10,854 bases of DNA from JAAYEA01 sp012689325 (GCA_036841525.1 DAITVZ010000107.1:1-10854), one strand, 5' to 3'. Positions 1 to 5,136 are shown, counted from the stretch's first letter. A program made the numbers and translations. Notes: generated by a model from the letters alone, not told the origin.

Positions 1-2
1 CG

Positions 3-368
3 CTCCGGCAAGAGATCGCCGCGAGCGCCCTGGGCCAGCAATTGACCGAGGCCGAAGCGCGGGTGCTTTTGGCCCGCGACGCCGAGGCCGACGCCCGCGC
101 CCTGCTGGACGAGCTGGCCCAGATGGCCTACGCCGCTCATGGGGACAAGCACCCCCATCCGGCCATCGCCATCCGGGAGCTGACCGTGCTGGACTACGAC
201 CAGAAACTGGCGCGTCAGTGGGCCGAGACGAACCTGCGGGCCGCGCTGGTGCTGGACTACAAAAAGTTCGAGAAGGCGGTCAAGGACCTGGGCGCGCCCG
301 ACTTCGTGCGGATCCACACCACGCCGCAGGTGACCGTCTCCGCCGACCTGTCGGCCTACACGCCGTGA
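3..368 (+). CDS. Hypothetical protein, 5' end missing (possibly Gp157-like C-terminus)
   Basis: The frame is open from the first bases of the window, so this is the 3' part of a longer gene; an internal TTG at 42 is unlikely to be the real start. The visible 121 residues are charged and mostly helical in the first half (Ala/Glu/Asp/Arg rich). They end in a short beta-like tail that reads DFVRIHTTPQVTV then SADLSAY. Helical proteins with a tail of this general shape occur in phage early regions (siphovirus Gp157-like, recombination or nuclease-inhibitor accessory proteins), but that resemblance is from memory and weak. Its position just upstream of the replication initiator fits an early function. 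It ends with TGA at 366-368 and is followed by a structured non-coding gap. Confidence 0.7.
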   Translation, partial: LRQEIAASALGQQLTEAEARVLLARDAEADARALLDELAQMAYAAHGDKHPHPAIAIRELTVLDYDQKLARQWAETNLRAALVLDYKKFEKAVKDLGAPDFVRIHTTPQVTVSADLSAYTP

Positions 369-643
369 CGATGGCCCTGGCTCCGGCCCGATCTGTGGCA
401 ACTGGGGGCAGTTGTTTCGGACAAGAAGGGCTGGGCCGGAGCCAGGGCATCCTTGGGAGCGACCCGGCCCACTGCCCCGCGCGCGACGAACGGCCTGGGG
501 CGCGTTCCCCGGCTAGACGCCGGGGCGGTGGGCTGAGGAAGGTGAACGCGCCGGTGCTGGCGCATGAGGGTGCAACTGCCCAGGGGCAGGCCAGCGCCGG
601 CGTCCATCCCGCCGCATGGCGGGCGGAGAGGAGGAAATAGCAA
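369..643 (+). ncRNA. Candidate structured leader RNA upstream of the replication genes
   Basis: This 275-base gap has no believable gene but is full of nested inverted repeats. (1) Bases 374-389 pair perfectly with 433-448 (16 bp, extended by 2 bp past a one-base bulge); inside it CAACTG (399-404) pairs with CAGTTG (409-414) around GGGG. (2) Bases 467-478 pair with 522-533 (12 bp, one U-G). (3) GGCGCGTT (499-506) is complementary to AACGCGCC (545-552), allowing a pseudoknot with stem 2. (4) Bases 549-560 pair with 591-602 (12 bp, one U-G), enclosing CTGCC/GGCAG (576-589). (5) CCCGCC-GCAT-GGCGGG lies at 608-623, just before the ribosome site of the next gene. The imperfect pairs are U-G when read on the + strand and would be A-C mismatches on the other, which points to a + strand RNA. 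No known RNA family was recognised. It could be a cis-regulatory leader, a trans-acting RNA or a DNA-level structure. Confidence 0.55.
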
Positions 644-1618
644 ATGAAACCGCGCACGATCGCCCCGTCGTTTTGGGAGGACCTGGACGTGATCCAGTTG
701 TCGCGGGACGAGCGGCTGCTGATGGTGGCGATGATCACCGCCGGGGCCGATGACCACGGCAGGCTCAAGGCCAACCCCGCCTACCTCAAGAGGCTGGCCT
801 TCGCCTTCGACGCCGACATCGGGATCGCCGAGGTGGAGGCGATGATCCGCCACCTCGGGTCGAGCTGCAAGAACGTGCAGCTCTACGAGGCAGGCGGGGA
901 GTTGTATGCTTGCTTCGCGAACTGGGAAAAGTATCAGGCGATCAAGTACAAGGCCAAGAGCCTGTTGCCCGCGCCGGAGGACGGCCGTCTTTGGCGCGGC
1001 TCGGCCGATTCTTCCAAAACCGCGCCGATTTCTCCAAAACCCGCCGGGATTTCGGAAACCGTGGCGACATTTCCGTTTTCGCCTTTAGGTAGTGTAGGGT
1101 TGGGTAGTGTTGTGAAGGGTAGTGTAGGGTTGGGTGGGGATGTTCCCGGCGCTAGCGCGCCGGGCGCTGACGCGCCCGACCCCGTGGAACCCGCTGACCT
1201 GGACGACACGCCGGACCCGGAGCCGGAACCGCCCCCAGCGCCCCCCATTGCGGACGATCCGCCGAGCGAAAACCGCCCGCGACCCCGCGCCAACAGCGAC
1301 CCGCGCCACAAGCGGCCGGCCATCTGCGCCGTGCGTGCGGCCCTGGGCGGCAAGTACCCGCCGCGGGAGCTCTGGGACGAGATCATCGCGGCGGTGGGGG
1401 AGACGCCCGACGACGGGCGGCTGGCCGGTTGCCGCCGAGAGTGGGTGGCGCGGGGCTACAACCCGCAGGGGTGGGGCTGGCTGCTGGAGTGGTACCGGGA
1501 GGGCATCCCCAAGAGGCCGGGGGGAAACGGGCACAGGCAACGATTGCCCCGCGCCTTTGCCAGCCTGAAAGAGTGGTCCGAGCGGGGGGAGGAGGAGGAC
1601 GACCATGCTTTCGCGTGA
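644..1618 (+). CDS. Replisome organiser / DnaD-like phage replication initiator
   Basis: Likely replication initiator, 324 residues. Residues 1-105 match the winged-helix domain typical of phage replisome organisers: IAPSFWEDLDV, then LSRDERLLMVAMIT, a DDHGRLKANP turn, and CFANWEKYQAIKYK at its end. Residues about 110-220 are a low-complexity linker, first Ser/Pro then pentapeptide repeats (GSVGL GSVVK GSVGL GGDVP GASAP GADAP, residues 149-178) and a Pro/Asp/Glu stretch. Residues about 220-324 form a basic C-terminal domain ending GWGWLLEWYREGIP and an acidic tail. The start has an excellent ribosome site (GGAGAGGAGG at 625-634). The following loader-like gene overlaps by 14 bases, as in the SPP1 38/39 pair. 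The DNA encoding the linker carries repeats that may be the origin the protein binds. The family call is from motif recognition; the exact subfamily is not certain. Confidence 0.82.
   Translation: MKPRTIAPSFWEDLDVIQLSRDERLLMVAMITAGADDHGRLKANPAYLKRLAFAFDADIGIAEVEAMIRHLGSSCKNVQLYEAGGELYACFANWEKYQAIKYKAKSLLPAPEDGRLWRGSADSSKTAPISPKPAGISETVATFPFSPLGSVGLGSVVKGSVGLGGDVPGASAPGADAPDPVEPADLDDTPDPEPEPPPAPPIADDPPSENRPRPRANSDPRHKRPAICAVRAALGGKYPPRELWDEIIAAVGETPDDGRLAGCRREWVARGYNPQGWGWLLEWYREGIPKRPGGNGHRQRLPRAFASLKEWSERGEEEDDHAFA
1004..1083 (+). repeat. Degenerate 20-bp direct repeats, candidate iterons
   Basis: GCCGATTCTTCCAAAACCGC (1004-1023) is followed at once by GCCGATTTCTCCAAAACCCG (1024-1043). Weaker copies containing GGGATTTCGGAAACC (about 1046-1060) and GGCGACATTTCC (1063-1074) follow. 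The 20-base period is not a multiple of three, so the repeat is not explained by a repeated peptide. The stretch is also poorer in GC than its surroundings. It lies in the linker-coding part of the initiator gene. Confidence 0.6.
1088..1177 (+). repeat. 15-bp tandem repeats (iteron-like) followed by tandem palindromes
   Basis: GGTAGTGT recurs at 1088, 1103 and 1118, exactly 15 bases apart. The 18-base copies at 1088-1105 and 1118-1135 are identical. The 15-base register continues through GGTGGGGATGTTCCC (1133-1147) into two hairpin units, GGCGC-TAGC-GCGCC (1148-1161) and GGGCGC-TGAC-GCGCCC (1162-1177). Because 15 bases equal five codons, the same pattern gives pentapeptide repeats in the initiator's linker, so a purely protein-level origin cannot be excluded. 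In lambda O and SPP1 gene 38, origin repeats likewise lie inside the initiator gene. Confidence 0.7.
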
Positions 1619-2153
1619 TCAGATCAGCAGCCTGGTGGCGCTGGCCTTGGCCGCGTACCCGCAGATGCAGGAGCGGGAGGCGGGGCCCATCGCGGCGATC
1701 TGGCGGCAGACGCTGGCGGACCTGAGCTACGAGCAGCTGGAGGCGGCGCTGAGCCTGCACCTCGCCACCAGCCGCTTCTTCCCCACGGTGGCCGAGCTGC
1801 GGGAGGCGGCGGCGCGGCTGTCCGGCGCGGCCCCCGCCCTGACCCATGACGAGGCCTGGCAGTTGGTCCGCCGGGCGGCGGGCAACAGCGCCTACGGGGC
1901 GGCGGCGGAGTTCGCCGCCCTGCCCCCCCAGGTGCAGCGGGCGGTGGGCTCGCCCGTGGCGCTGCGCGAGCTGGGGCTGCTGGACGCGGGGGAGCTCGGC
2001 AACGAGCGCGCCCGGTTTCGGCTGGCCTGGGAGGCCCGCGCGGCGCGGGAACGGGAGCTGGCCCTGTTGCCACCGTCCCTGCGGCAACGGCTGGAGGCGG
2101 CGGCGGATCGGCGGCGGCTCGACGCGCCGCGCCGGGAGGCGAGACGTGGCTAA
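1605..2153 (+). CDS. Helicase loader-like protein (SPP1 G39P type)
   Basis: 182 residues, strongly helical. The N-terminal 65 residues have the pattern of phage helicase loader/inhibitor proteins of the G39P type: a helix ending in AAYPQMQ, then IAAIWRQTLADLSYEQLEAALSLHLATS, then RFFPTVAELREAA. The rest is an Ala/Arg/Glu-rich helical region with a basic tail. In SPP1 such a protein loads the replicative helicase onto an origin complex formed by the initiator. It overlaps the initiator gene by 14 bases and has its own GGGGGAGGAGGAGG ribosome site, so the two are translationally coupled. No DnaB-type helicase follows in this window, so the partner would be the host helicase or one encoded upstream. 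The assignment rests on pattern and position, not on a search. Confidence 0.7.
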   Translation: MLSRDQISSLVALALAAYPQMQEREAGPIAAIWRQTLADLSYEQLEAALSLHLATSRFFPTVAELREAAARLSGAAPALTHDEAWQLVRRAAGNSAYGAAAEFAALPPQVQRAVGSPVALRELGLLDAGELGNERARFRLAWEARAARERELALLPPSLRQRLEAAADRRRLDAPRREARRG

Positions 2154-2409
2154 TCGGGTCATCGCGTGGCAGGAGGCGCAGGAGTACATCCGCAACGCCC
2201 GGCTGAGCGAGGAGGAGCTGCGCTACCTGATGGCCGGGGAGCAACACCGTTACGAGCATTTCGGCGGCAGGGGCTGCTGCGCGACCTGCGGCTTCCCCCT
2301 GTCGGCGCGGGGCGGCTGGCTGACCGTGCGGGCGATGCCGGGACACCCGCTGTTTGGGGCCCTGGTGCGCTGCCCCACCTGCTGGGCGAAGTGGGGAGCC
2401 ACGCCATGA
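2146..2409 (+). CDS. Small zinc-ribbon protein
   Basis: 87 residues from a GTG start at 2146, chosen because GGGAGG lies a few bases upstream and the reading overlaps the previous stop by 8 bases; no ATG offers a comparable site. The first half is helical and acidic (SEEELRYLMAGEQHRYEHF). The second half has two Cys pairs, C45-A-T-C48 and C76-P-T-C79, with an extra Cys at 44, spaced as in a treble-clef or zinc-ribbon fold. Specific function is unknown; nucleic-acid binding or a protein-contact role in replication is inferred from the Cys pairs and the neighbours. It shares ATGA with the next gene. Confidence 0.7.
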   Translation: MANRVIAWQEAQEYIRNARLSEEELRYLMAGEQHRYEHFGGRGCCATCGFPLSARGGWLTVRAMPGHPLFGALVRCPTCWAKWGATP

Positions 2410-2693
2410 GCCGGGCGAGGCGGATCGACGCCAACCAGCACGCCATCGTCAAGGGGCTGCGCCGCGCCGGGGTCTGGGTCTGCATCACCTCCGGCGTGGG
2501 CGACGGCTTCCCCGACGCGGTGACCTGGCACGGCGGCCGGTTTCGCCTCCTGGAGATCAAGCGGCCTGGCGGATCGTTCACCGACAAACAGCTGCGGTTC
2601 ATGCGGAGCTGCCCCGGCGAGATCGTCCGGGTGGACAGCCTGGAGGAGGCGCTGCGGGCGCACGGGATCCAGACGGCGCGAAAGGAGGCATGA
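2406..2693 (+). CDS. VRR-NUC-like PD-(D/E)XK nuclease
   Basis: 95 residues, matching the small stand-alone VRR-NUC nucleases of phages. Visible motifs in order: an N-terminal helix with DANQHAIVKGLRRAG, a GVGDGFPDAV segment (D33, D37), the core LLEIK motif (E50, K52), and FTDKQ with the conserved Gln 62, followed by a strand and helix ending VDSLEEALRAHG. These fit the metal-binding and catalytic residues of the PD-(D/E)XK fold. Known relatives cut branched or flap DNA, so a role in resolving replication or recombination intermediates before packaging is likely (inference). The start overlaps the stop of the zinc-ribbon gene as ATGA (2406-2409), so the two are translationally coupled. Confidence 0.87.
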   Translation: MSRARRIDANQHAIVKGLRRAGVWVCITSGVGDGFPDAVTWHGGRFRLLEIKRPGGSFTDKQLRFMRSCPGEIVRVDSLEEALRAHGIQTARKEA

Positions 2694-2896
2694 TGCGCGA
2701 AGGGAAAGAGCGATGGGCTGCCATGGTCAAGGCCAGCGCGGAGGAGGCGAAGGCGGCGGTGCGGGCGGCGGAGGCCAAGGTCGGCGCGCTGCGGTCGCTG
2801 GTGCAACTGGGCGCGGGGCCCGAAGGCGACGACTTTGCCCGGCTGCTGGAAGAGCTGGAGGCGGAGGAGGAGGCCGATGCGGATCGACCAGCGTAG
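2693..2896 (+). CDS. Small charged coiled-coil protein, unknown function
   Basis: 67 residues, almost entirely predicted helix: a stretch rich in Ala, Lys and Glu (KASAEEAKAAVRAAEAKV) with coiled-coil-like spacing, then a short break (LGAGPEGDD) and a very acidic end (LLEELEAEEEADAD). An AAAGGAGG ribosome site lies at 2681-2688; ATG at 2693 is better spaced than the ATG at 2690, which would add one Met. It overlaps the nuclease stop by one base. Nothing in it points to an enzyme. It could be a chaperone-like or regulatory partner of a neighbour. Confidence 0.6.
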   Translation: MREGKERWAAMVKASAEEAKAAVRAAEAKVGALRSLVQLGAGPEGDDFARLLEELEAEEEADADRPA

Positions 2897-3071
2897 GATC
2901 CCCGCCGCCGTCGCCGTGGTGGCCCTGGCCGCGGCGAGCGCCTGGGCGATCCGGGGCGCCCCCGGCGTCAGCGACCCGGAGGCGTTCGCCTGCGGCCTGC
3001 TCTACATGGCCATGGCGGGGTGGGGGTTCGTGTGGATCGCGAAAGGAGGCAACGAGCGATGGGGGCCATGA
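2877..3071 (+). CDS. Small membrane protein with two transmembrane helices
   Basis: 64 residues from ATG 2877, just after a GGAGGAGGAGG ribosome site. A basic N-terminus (MRIDQRR) is followed by a hydrophobic helix at about residues 8-25 (IPAAVAVVALAAASAWAI). After a short loop (RGAPGVSDPE) comes a second hydrophobic helix at about 36-55 (AFACGLLYMAMAGWGFVWIA) and a short charged tail. By the positive-inside rule both ends face the cytoplasm. It overlaps the previous gene by 20 bases. The size and topology recall small holins, but lysis genes are not expected in this replication region, so superinfection exclusion or another membrane role is as likely. Confidence 0.65.
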   Translation: MRIDQRRIPAAVAVVALAAASAWAIRGAPGVSDPEAFACGLLYMAMAGWGFVWIAKGGNERWGP

Positions 3072-3277
3072 GGCCGAAACTGGTGGGGTTGCGGATCATC
3101 GCGCAGGTGGCGCGGGGCGAGTACGTGGCGGTGGACGACGCCAACCACGGCTACGCCGTCACCGTGCGGGTCGGGCAGCCGGTGGGGATCGACGAGCTGA
3201 GCTCGGAGGAGATGTGCGGCCTGCTCTCCGGCGCCGGGGTGAGGGACCTCACCCAACCGGCCAGGCGAGCCGCGTGA
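3059..3277 (+). CDS. Hypothetical small protein
   Basis: 72 residues from ATG 3059, chosen because AAAGGAGG (3042-3049) lies nine bases upstream; ATG 3068 is an alternative. It begins with a basic strand (RPKLVGLRIIAQVARGEYVAVDD), followed by a beta-rich segment (YAVTVRVGQPVGIDEL) and a short helix (SSEEMCGLLSGAG). This suggests a compact beta-alpha fold but no recognised family. It overlaps the preceding membrane protein gene by 13 bases, in keeping with one polycistronic message. A strong hairpin follows the stop. Confidence 0.6.
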   Translation: MGAMRPKLVGLRIIAQVARGEYVAVDDANHGYAVTVRVGQPVGIDELSSEEMCGLLSGAGVRDLTQPARRAA

Positions 3278-3283
3278 GAGGGC

Positions 3284-3317
3284 GCCCCGCCGTCGGGATC
3301 GCCCCCGGCGGCGGGGC
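3284..3317 (+). other. Strong GC-rich hairpin between genes
   Basis: GCCCCGCCGTCGGG (3284-3297) pairs with CCCGGCGGCGGGGC (3304-3317) around a six-base loop ATCGCC, giving a 14-bp stem with one U-G pair. The odd pair works only in a + strand RNA. There is no T-run after it, so it is not a classical intrinsic terminator. It stands 22 bases before a start codon and just upstream of a GAGGAGG ribosome site. It may be an RNA processing site, a stability element or a partial terminator. Confidence 0.75.
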
Positions 3318-3338
3318 CGGACCCGTGAGGAGGCGACC

Positions 3339-3611
3339 ATGAATCAACGGGGGCTGCTGGAGCTGCCCGCGCCACGGCCGGTCTACCCGGCGCGGCTCAA
3401 GGCGATGTGGGCGCTGCACGGACGGCGCGACGACTGCCATTGCGCCACCTGCGCCCACCTGTTCCGGCTGGCCTACAGCCGCAACTACTACAAGTGCAGG
3501 AAAAGCGCCATGTCCCACGGCGCGGCGACGGACTGGCGCGTCGGCTGGCCCGCTTGCGGGGCCTGGGAGCCCAAGGCGGGCGGGCCGGCGATGGAAACGA
3601 AGGGAGGTTGA
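3339..3611 (+). CDS. Cys-rich small phage protein (putative metal-binding)
   Basis: 90 residues with a GAGGAGG ribosome site just upstream. The central part has a fixed Cys pattern: C35-A-T-C38 followed by AHLFR, then NYYKC53, then TDWRVGWPAC73GAWEP. The series CxxCxHL, YYKC, TDWR and WPACG is one I recognise from small phage and prophage proteins of unknown function. Four Cys at 35, 38, 53 and 73 would suit one structural zinc or iron site. A variable N-terminus (LLELPAPRPVYPARL) and a Gly/Lys-rich tail flank this core. It ends two bases before the start of the glycosidase-like gene. Confidence 0.7.
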   Translation: MNQRGLLELPAPRPVYPARLKAMWALHGRRDDCHCATCAHLFRLAYSRNYYKCRKSAMSHGAATDWRVGWPACGAWEPKAGGPAMETKGG

Positions 3612-3613
3612 CC

Positions 3614-4522
3614 GTGATCATCAAGCTCTATGCGGGCGAGGGCAAGCCGGGCGGGAGGGCCGTCTCGGTGGCCAACCTGGGCTGCTCCGCCGCGTACAAT
3701 TGGGATTATCCCGCGGCCTTGTCCGGCGCCCCCGCCGCGGGGATCGACGTGTGGCCGCTGGTGCAGTTGACCGACGGCTCGCGGGACCGCTTCCTGGCCT
3801 GGGCGCGGGAACACCCCATCTCGCATGTGATGATCGAGAACGAGCCGTTCGCGCAAAAGAACCTGACCCCCGCGCAGGCGGCGCGGCGGGTGAACGAGGA
3901 GATCCTCCCGGCGGTGAATCAGTGCTGCCCCCAGGCGCGGCGGGTGGTCGGCGGCTTCCTGGTGCAGTATCCGGTGCTGTACCCGGCGATCCGGGGCCGG
4001 GCGCGCGAGCTCGTGCAGGGGATCGGCGCGGGGGGCGACGTGATCGCCTTCCACCTGTACCTGAACGAGAGCCCGCGGATGGACGAGGTGGCGCCGCTGG
4101 CGGAGTGGTTTCGTCGGCAGGTGGAGGGCATCGCGAAGGACTGGCCGCTCTTCGCCGTCACCGAATGGGGCGTCCTCCACTGCGGCTACAGCGGCCGGGA
4201 CGTCCCCGCGCTGGAGGAGTACATGCGGCGCACCTGGGACGCGCTCCTCTCCCGCGACTGCTACGCCGCGGCGTGGTACATCGCCGCGCCCAACCGCTTC
4301 GTCTCCGCCTTCGCCGACATGGCGCTCTGCCACGACAACGGGGCGCCGAAGCCCCTGGGCCTGACCTACCGGGAGCTCCCCCTGGCCAAGCCGGTGATCG
4401 AGCCGGAGCCCGCGCAGCCGCCGCCGGAGGGAGAGGAGTGGACGGTGTTCGTCGACCACTCCTGGCAGACCGCTGGGCGCACCTGGCACGCGCTGGTCAG
4501 GAGCAAGGGCGTCATGGAATGA
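3614..4522 (+). CDS. Glycoside-hydrolase-like TIM-barrel protein (clan GH-A / ASL1-like)
   Basis: 302 residues from a GTG start at 3614, selected because AGGGAGG (3601-3607) lies six bases upstream and the previous gene ends at 3611. Motifs follow the order of retaining TIM-barrel glycosidases: a YNWDYP segment near residue 28, WPLVQLTD around 50, ENEP with E77 as candidate acid/base, DVIAFHLYLNE with H147, and FAVTEWG with E184 as candidate nucleophile. YNW, NEP, HxY and TEWG together also recall the ASL1-like (Glyco_hydro_cc, GH128-type) group. A Pro/Glu linker (about 268-279) leads to a short C-terminal segment, EEWTVFVDHSWQTAGRTWHA. No signal peptide is visible, so the protein is probably cytoplasmic or carried in the virion. 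Substrate is unknown. A carbohydrate enzyme in the early region is unexpected; the genes on either side are not sugar-related. Confidence 0.75.
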   Translation: MIIKLYAGEGKPGGRAVSVANLGCSAAYNWDYPAALSGAPAAGIDVWPLVQLTDGSRDRFLAWAREHPISHVMIENEPFAQKNLTPAQAARRVNEEILPAVNQCCPQARRVVGGFLVQYPVLYPAIRGRARELVQGIGAGGDVIAFHLYLNESPRMDEVAPLAEWFRRQVEGIAKDWPLFAVTEWGVLHCGYSGRDVPALEEYMRRTWDALLSRDCYAAAWYIAAPNRFVSAFADMALCHDNGAPKPLGLTYRELPLAKPVIEPEPAQPPPEGEEWTVFVDHSWQTAGRTWHALVRSKGVME

Positions 4523-4557
4523 CGGGCGTCATGGAATGACGGGCGTCATGGAATGAC
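4507..4557 (+). repeat. Three perfect 17-bp tandem repeats with an internal palindrome
   Basis: The unit GGGCGTCATGGAATGAC occurs at 4507-4523, 4524-4540 and 4541-4557 without a mismatch. Each unit holds the inverted repeat GTCAT-GGA-ATGAC and the string ATGGAATGA. The first copy supplies the end and stop codon of the glycosidase-like gene. Because 17 is not a multiple of three, the three copies place TGA in all three forward frames. The unit could be a protein-binding site array, a recent slippage expansion, or both. It is followed by the GAGGAGGG ribosome site of the next gene. Confidence 0.95.
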
Positions 4558-4569
4558 GAGGAGGGCTAG

Positions 4570-4887
4570 ATGCCGCGACACTGGACGCAAGGGCGCGACG
4601 AGAACGGGATCAACTGGATCGCCTGCACCGAGGCCGACACCGGCATCGCCCTGCCGCCGATCCGCTGGGCCGACCACGACCGCCCGGAGACGTTCAGGGG
4701 CCTGGCGGCGAAGCAGGAGGGCTTGGCCGCGCGGGAGCAGGAGCGCCTGCTGCGCGCGCTCCTCCGCCTGTGCGTGCTGCGCTACCAGGCCGAGGCGTAC
4801 CGAGCCATCGCCGAGGCGCTGGCGGCCGGCCAGACGGCTGACGTGCAGGCGATCGTCGAGCTGTCGAGCCGGGAGGCGGAGCCATGA
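4570..4887 (+). CDS. Hypothetical protein
   Basis: 105 residues, with ribosome site GAGGAGGG (4558-4565) and ATG at 4570. The first 40 residues look beta-rich with several Trp and polar residues (HWTQGRDENGINWIACTEAD, then PPIRWADHDRPETF). From about residue 45 the protein is helical and charged (QEGLAAREQERLLRALLRLCVLRYQAEAY and on), which may mediate oligomerisation. No family is recognised. It shares ATGA with the next gene (4884-4887), so the two are translationally coupled and may act together. Confidence 0.65.
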   Translation: MPRHWTQGRDENGINWIACTEADTGIALPPIRWADHDRPETFRGLAAKQEGLAAREQERLLRALLRLCVLRYQAEAYRAIAEALAAGQTADVQAIVELSSREAEP

Positions 4888-5132
4888 CCCGTTTCGAGGT
4901 GGTCTTGAAGGACGGCAAGGGGAGCGCGTTCGCCATGGACGCCCCGCCGACGATGGCGGCGGAGTACACCCTGGAGGCCCTGAACGACGGCAAGCCTTTC
5001 GTCGCCTGGGCCACCACGCTGGGGACGATGCTCGTCGTCGCCAAGGACCAGATCGCCGTGATCGTGGTGAACGCGCCTGACAGACAGGCGGCGCCTGACA
5101 GACAGGCGGCGCCGGAGAGGCCGGAAAGGTAA
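4884..5132 (+). CDS. Hypothetical small protein with a repeated C-terminal tail
   Basis: 82 residues. The first about 63 residues have an alternating beta-strand look (RFEVVLKDGKGSAFAMDAP, then TLEALNDGKPFVAWATTLGTMLVVAKDQIAVIVVNAP), like a small beta-barrel or the beta-rich proteins common in phage accessory regions. The tail is made of the repeat APDRQA APDRQA APERPER and is encoded by an exact 18-bp tandem duplication. A GGAGGCGGAG ribosome site precedes ATG 4884. Function is unknown. The tail is likely disordered and may exist mainly because of the DNA element that encodes it. Confidence 0.65.
   Translation: MTRFEVVLKDGKGSAFAMDAPPTMAAEYTLEALNDGKPFVAWATTLGTMLVVAKDQIAVIVVNAPDRQAAPDRQAAPERPER
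5073..5108 (+). repeat. Two perfect 18-bp tandem palindromic repeats
   Basis: GCGCCTGACAGACAGGCG occurs twice in a row (5073-5090 and 5091-5108). Each unit contains the inverted repeat CGCCTG-ACAGA-CAGGCG. The pair sits in the last codons of one gene, just before the start of the helix-turn-helix gene at 5137. It could be a tandem operator or paired RNA hairpins. The same DNA reads as a six-residue protein repeat, so the sequence alone does not decide. Confidence 0.9.
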
Positions 5133-5136
5133 GGGG

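Noticed and set aside
218..640. Open frame of 140 codons across the first gene's end and the structured gap
   Set aside because: Its first half is an out-of-frame shadow of the first gene, and its second half is low-complexity Arg/Gly/Ala/Pro sequence lying over long inverted repeats. It has no good ribosome site.
369..643. tRNA, tmRNA or RNase P RNA
   Set aside because: No TPsiC arm, CCA end, tag frame or RNase P core motifs could be found among the stems.
1004..1177. CRISPR array
   Set aside because: Repeats are 15-20 bases and directly adjacent with no unique spacers, and they lie inside a coding gene.
3284..3317. Intrinsic terminator
   Set aside because: The stem is strong, but it is followed by GGACCCGTGAGGAGG and not by a T-run, so I list it only as a hairpin.
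3488..4489. Reverse-strand frame of 333 codons opposite the glycosidase-like gene
   Set aside because: Composition typical of a GC-rich antisense frame; no motifs.
3700..4539. Second forward frame of 279 codons over the glycosidase-like gene
   Set aside because: The other frame carries the NEP and TEWG motifs and a proper ribosome site; this one is Gly/Arg/Ala-rich noise that ends in the 17-bp repeat.
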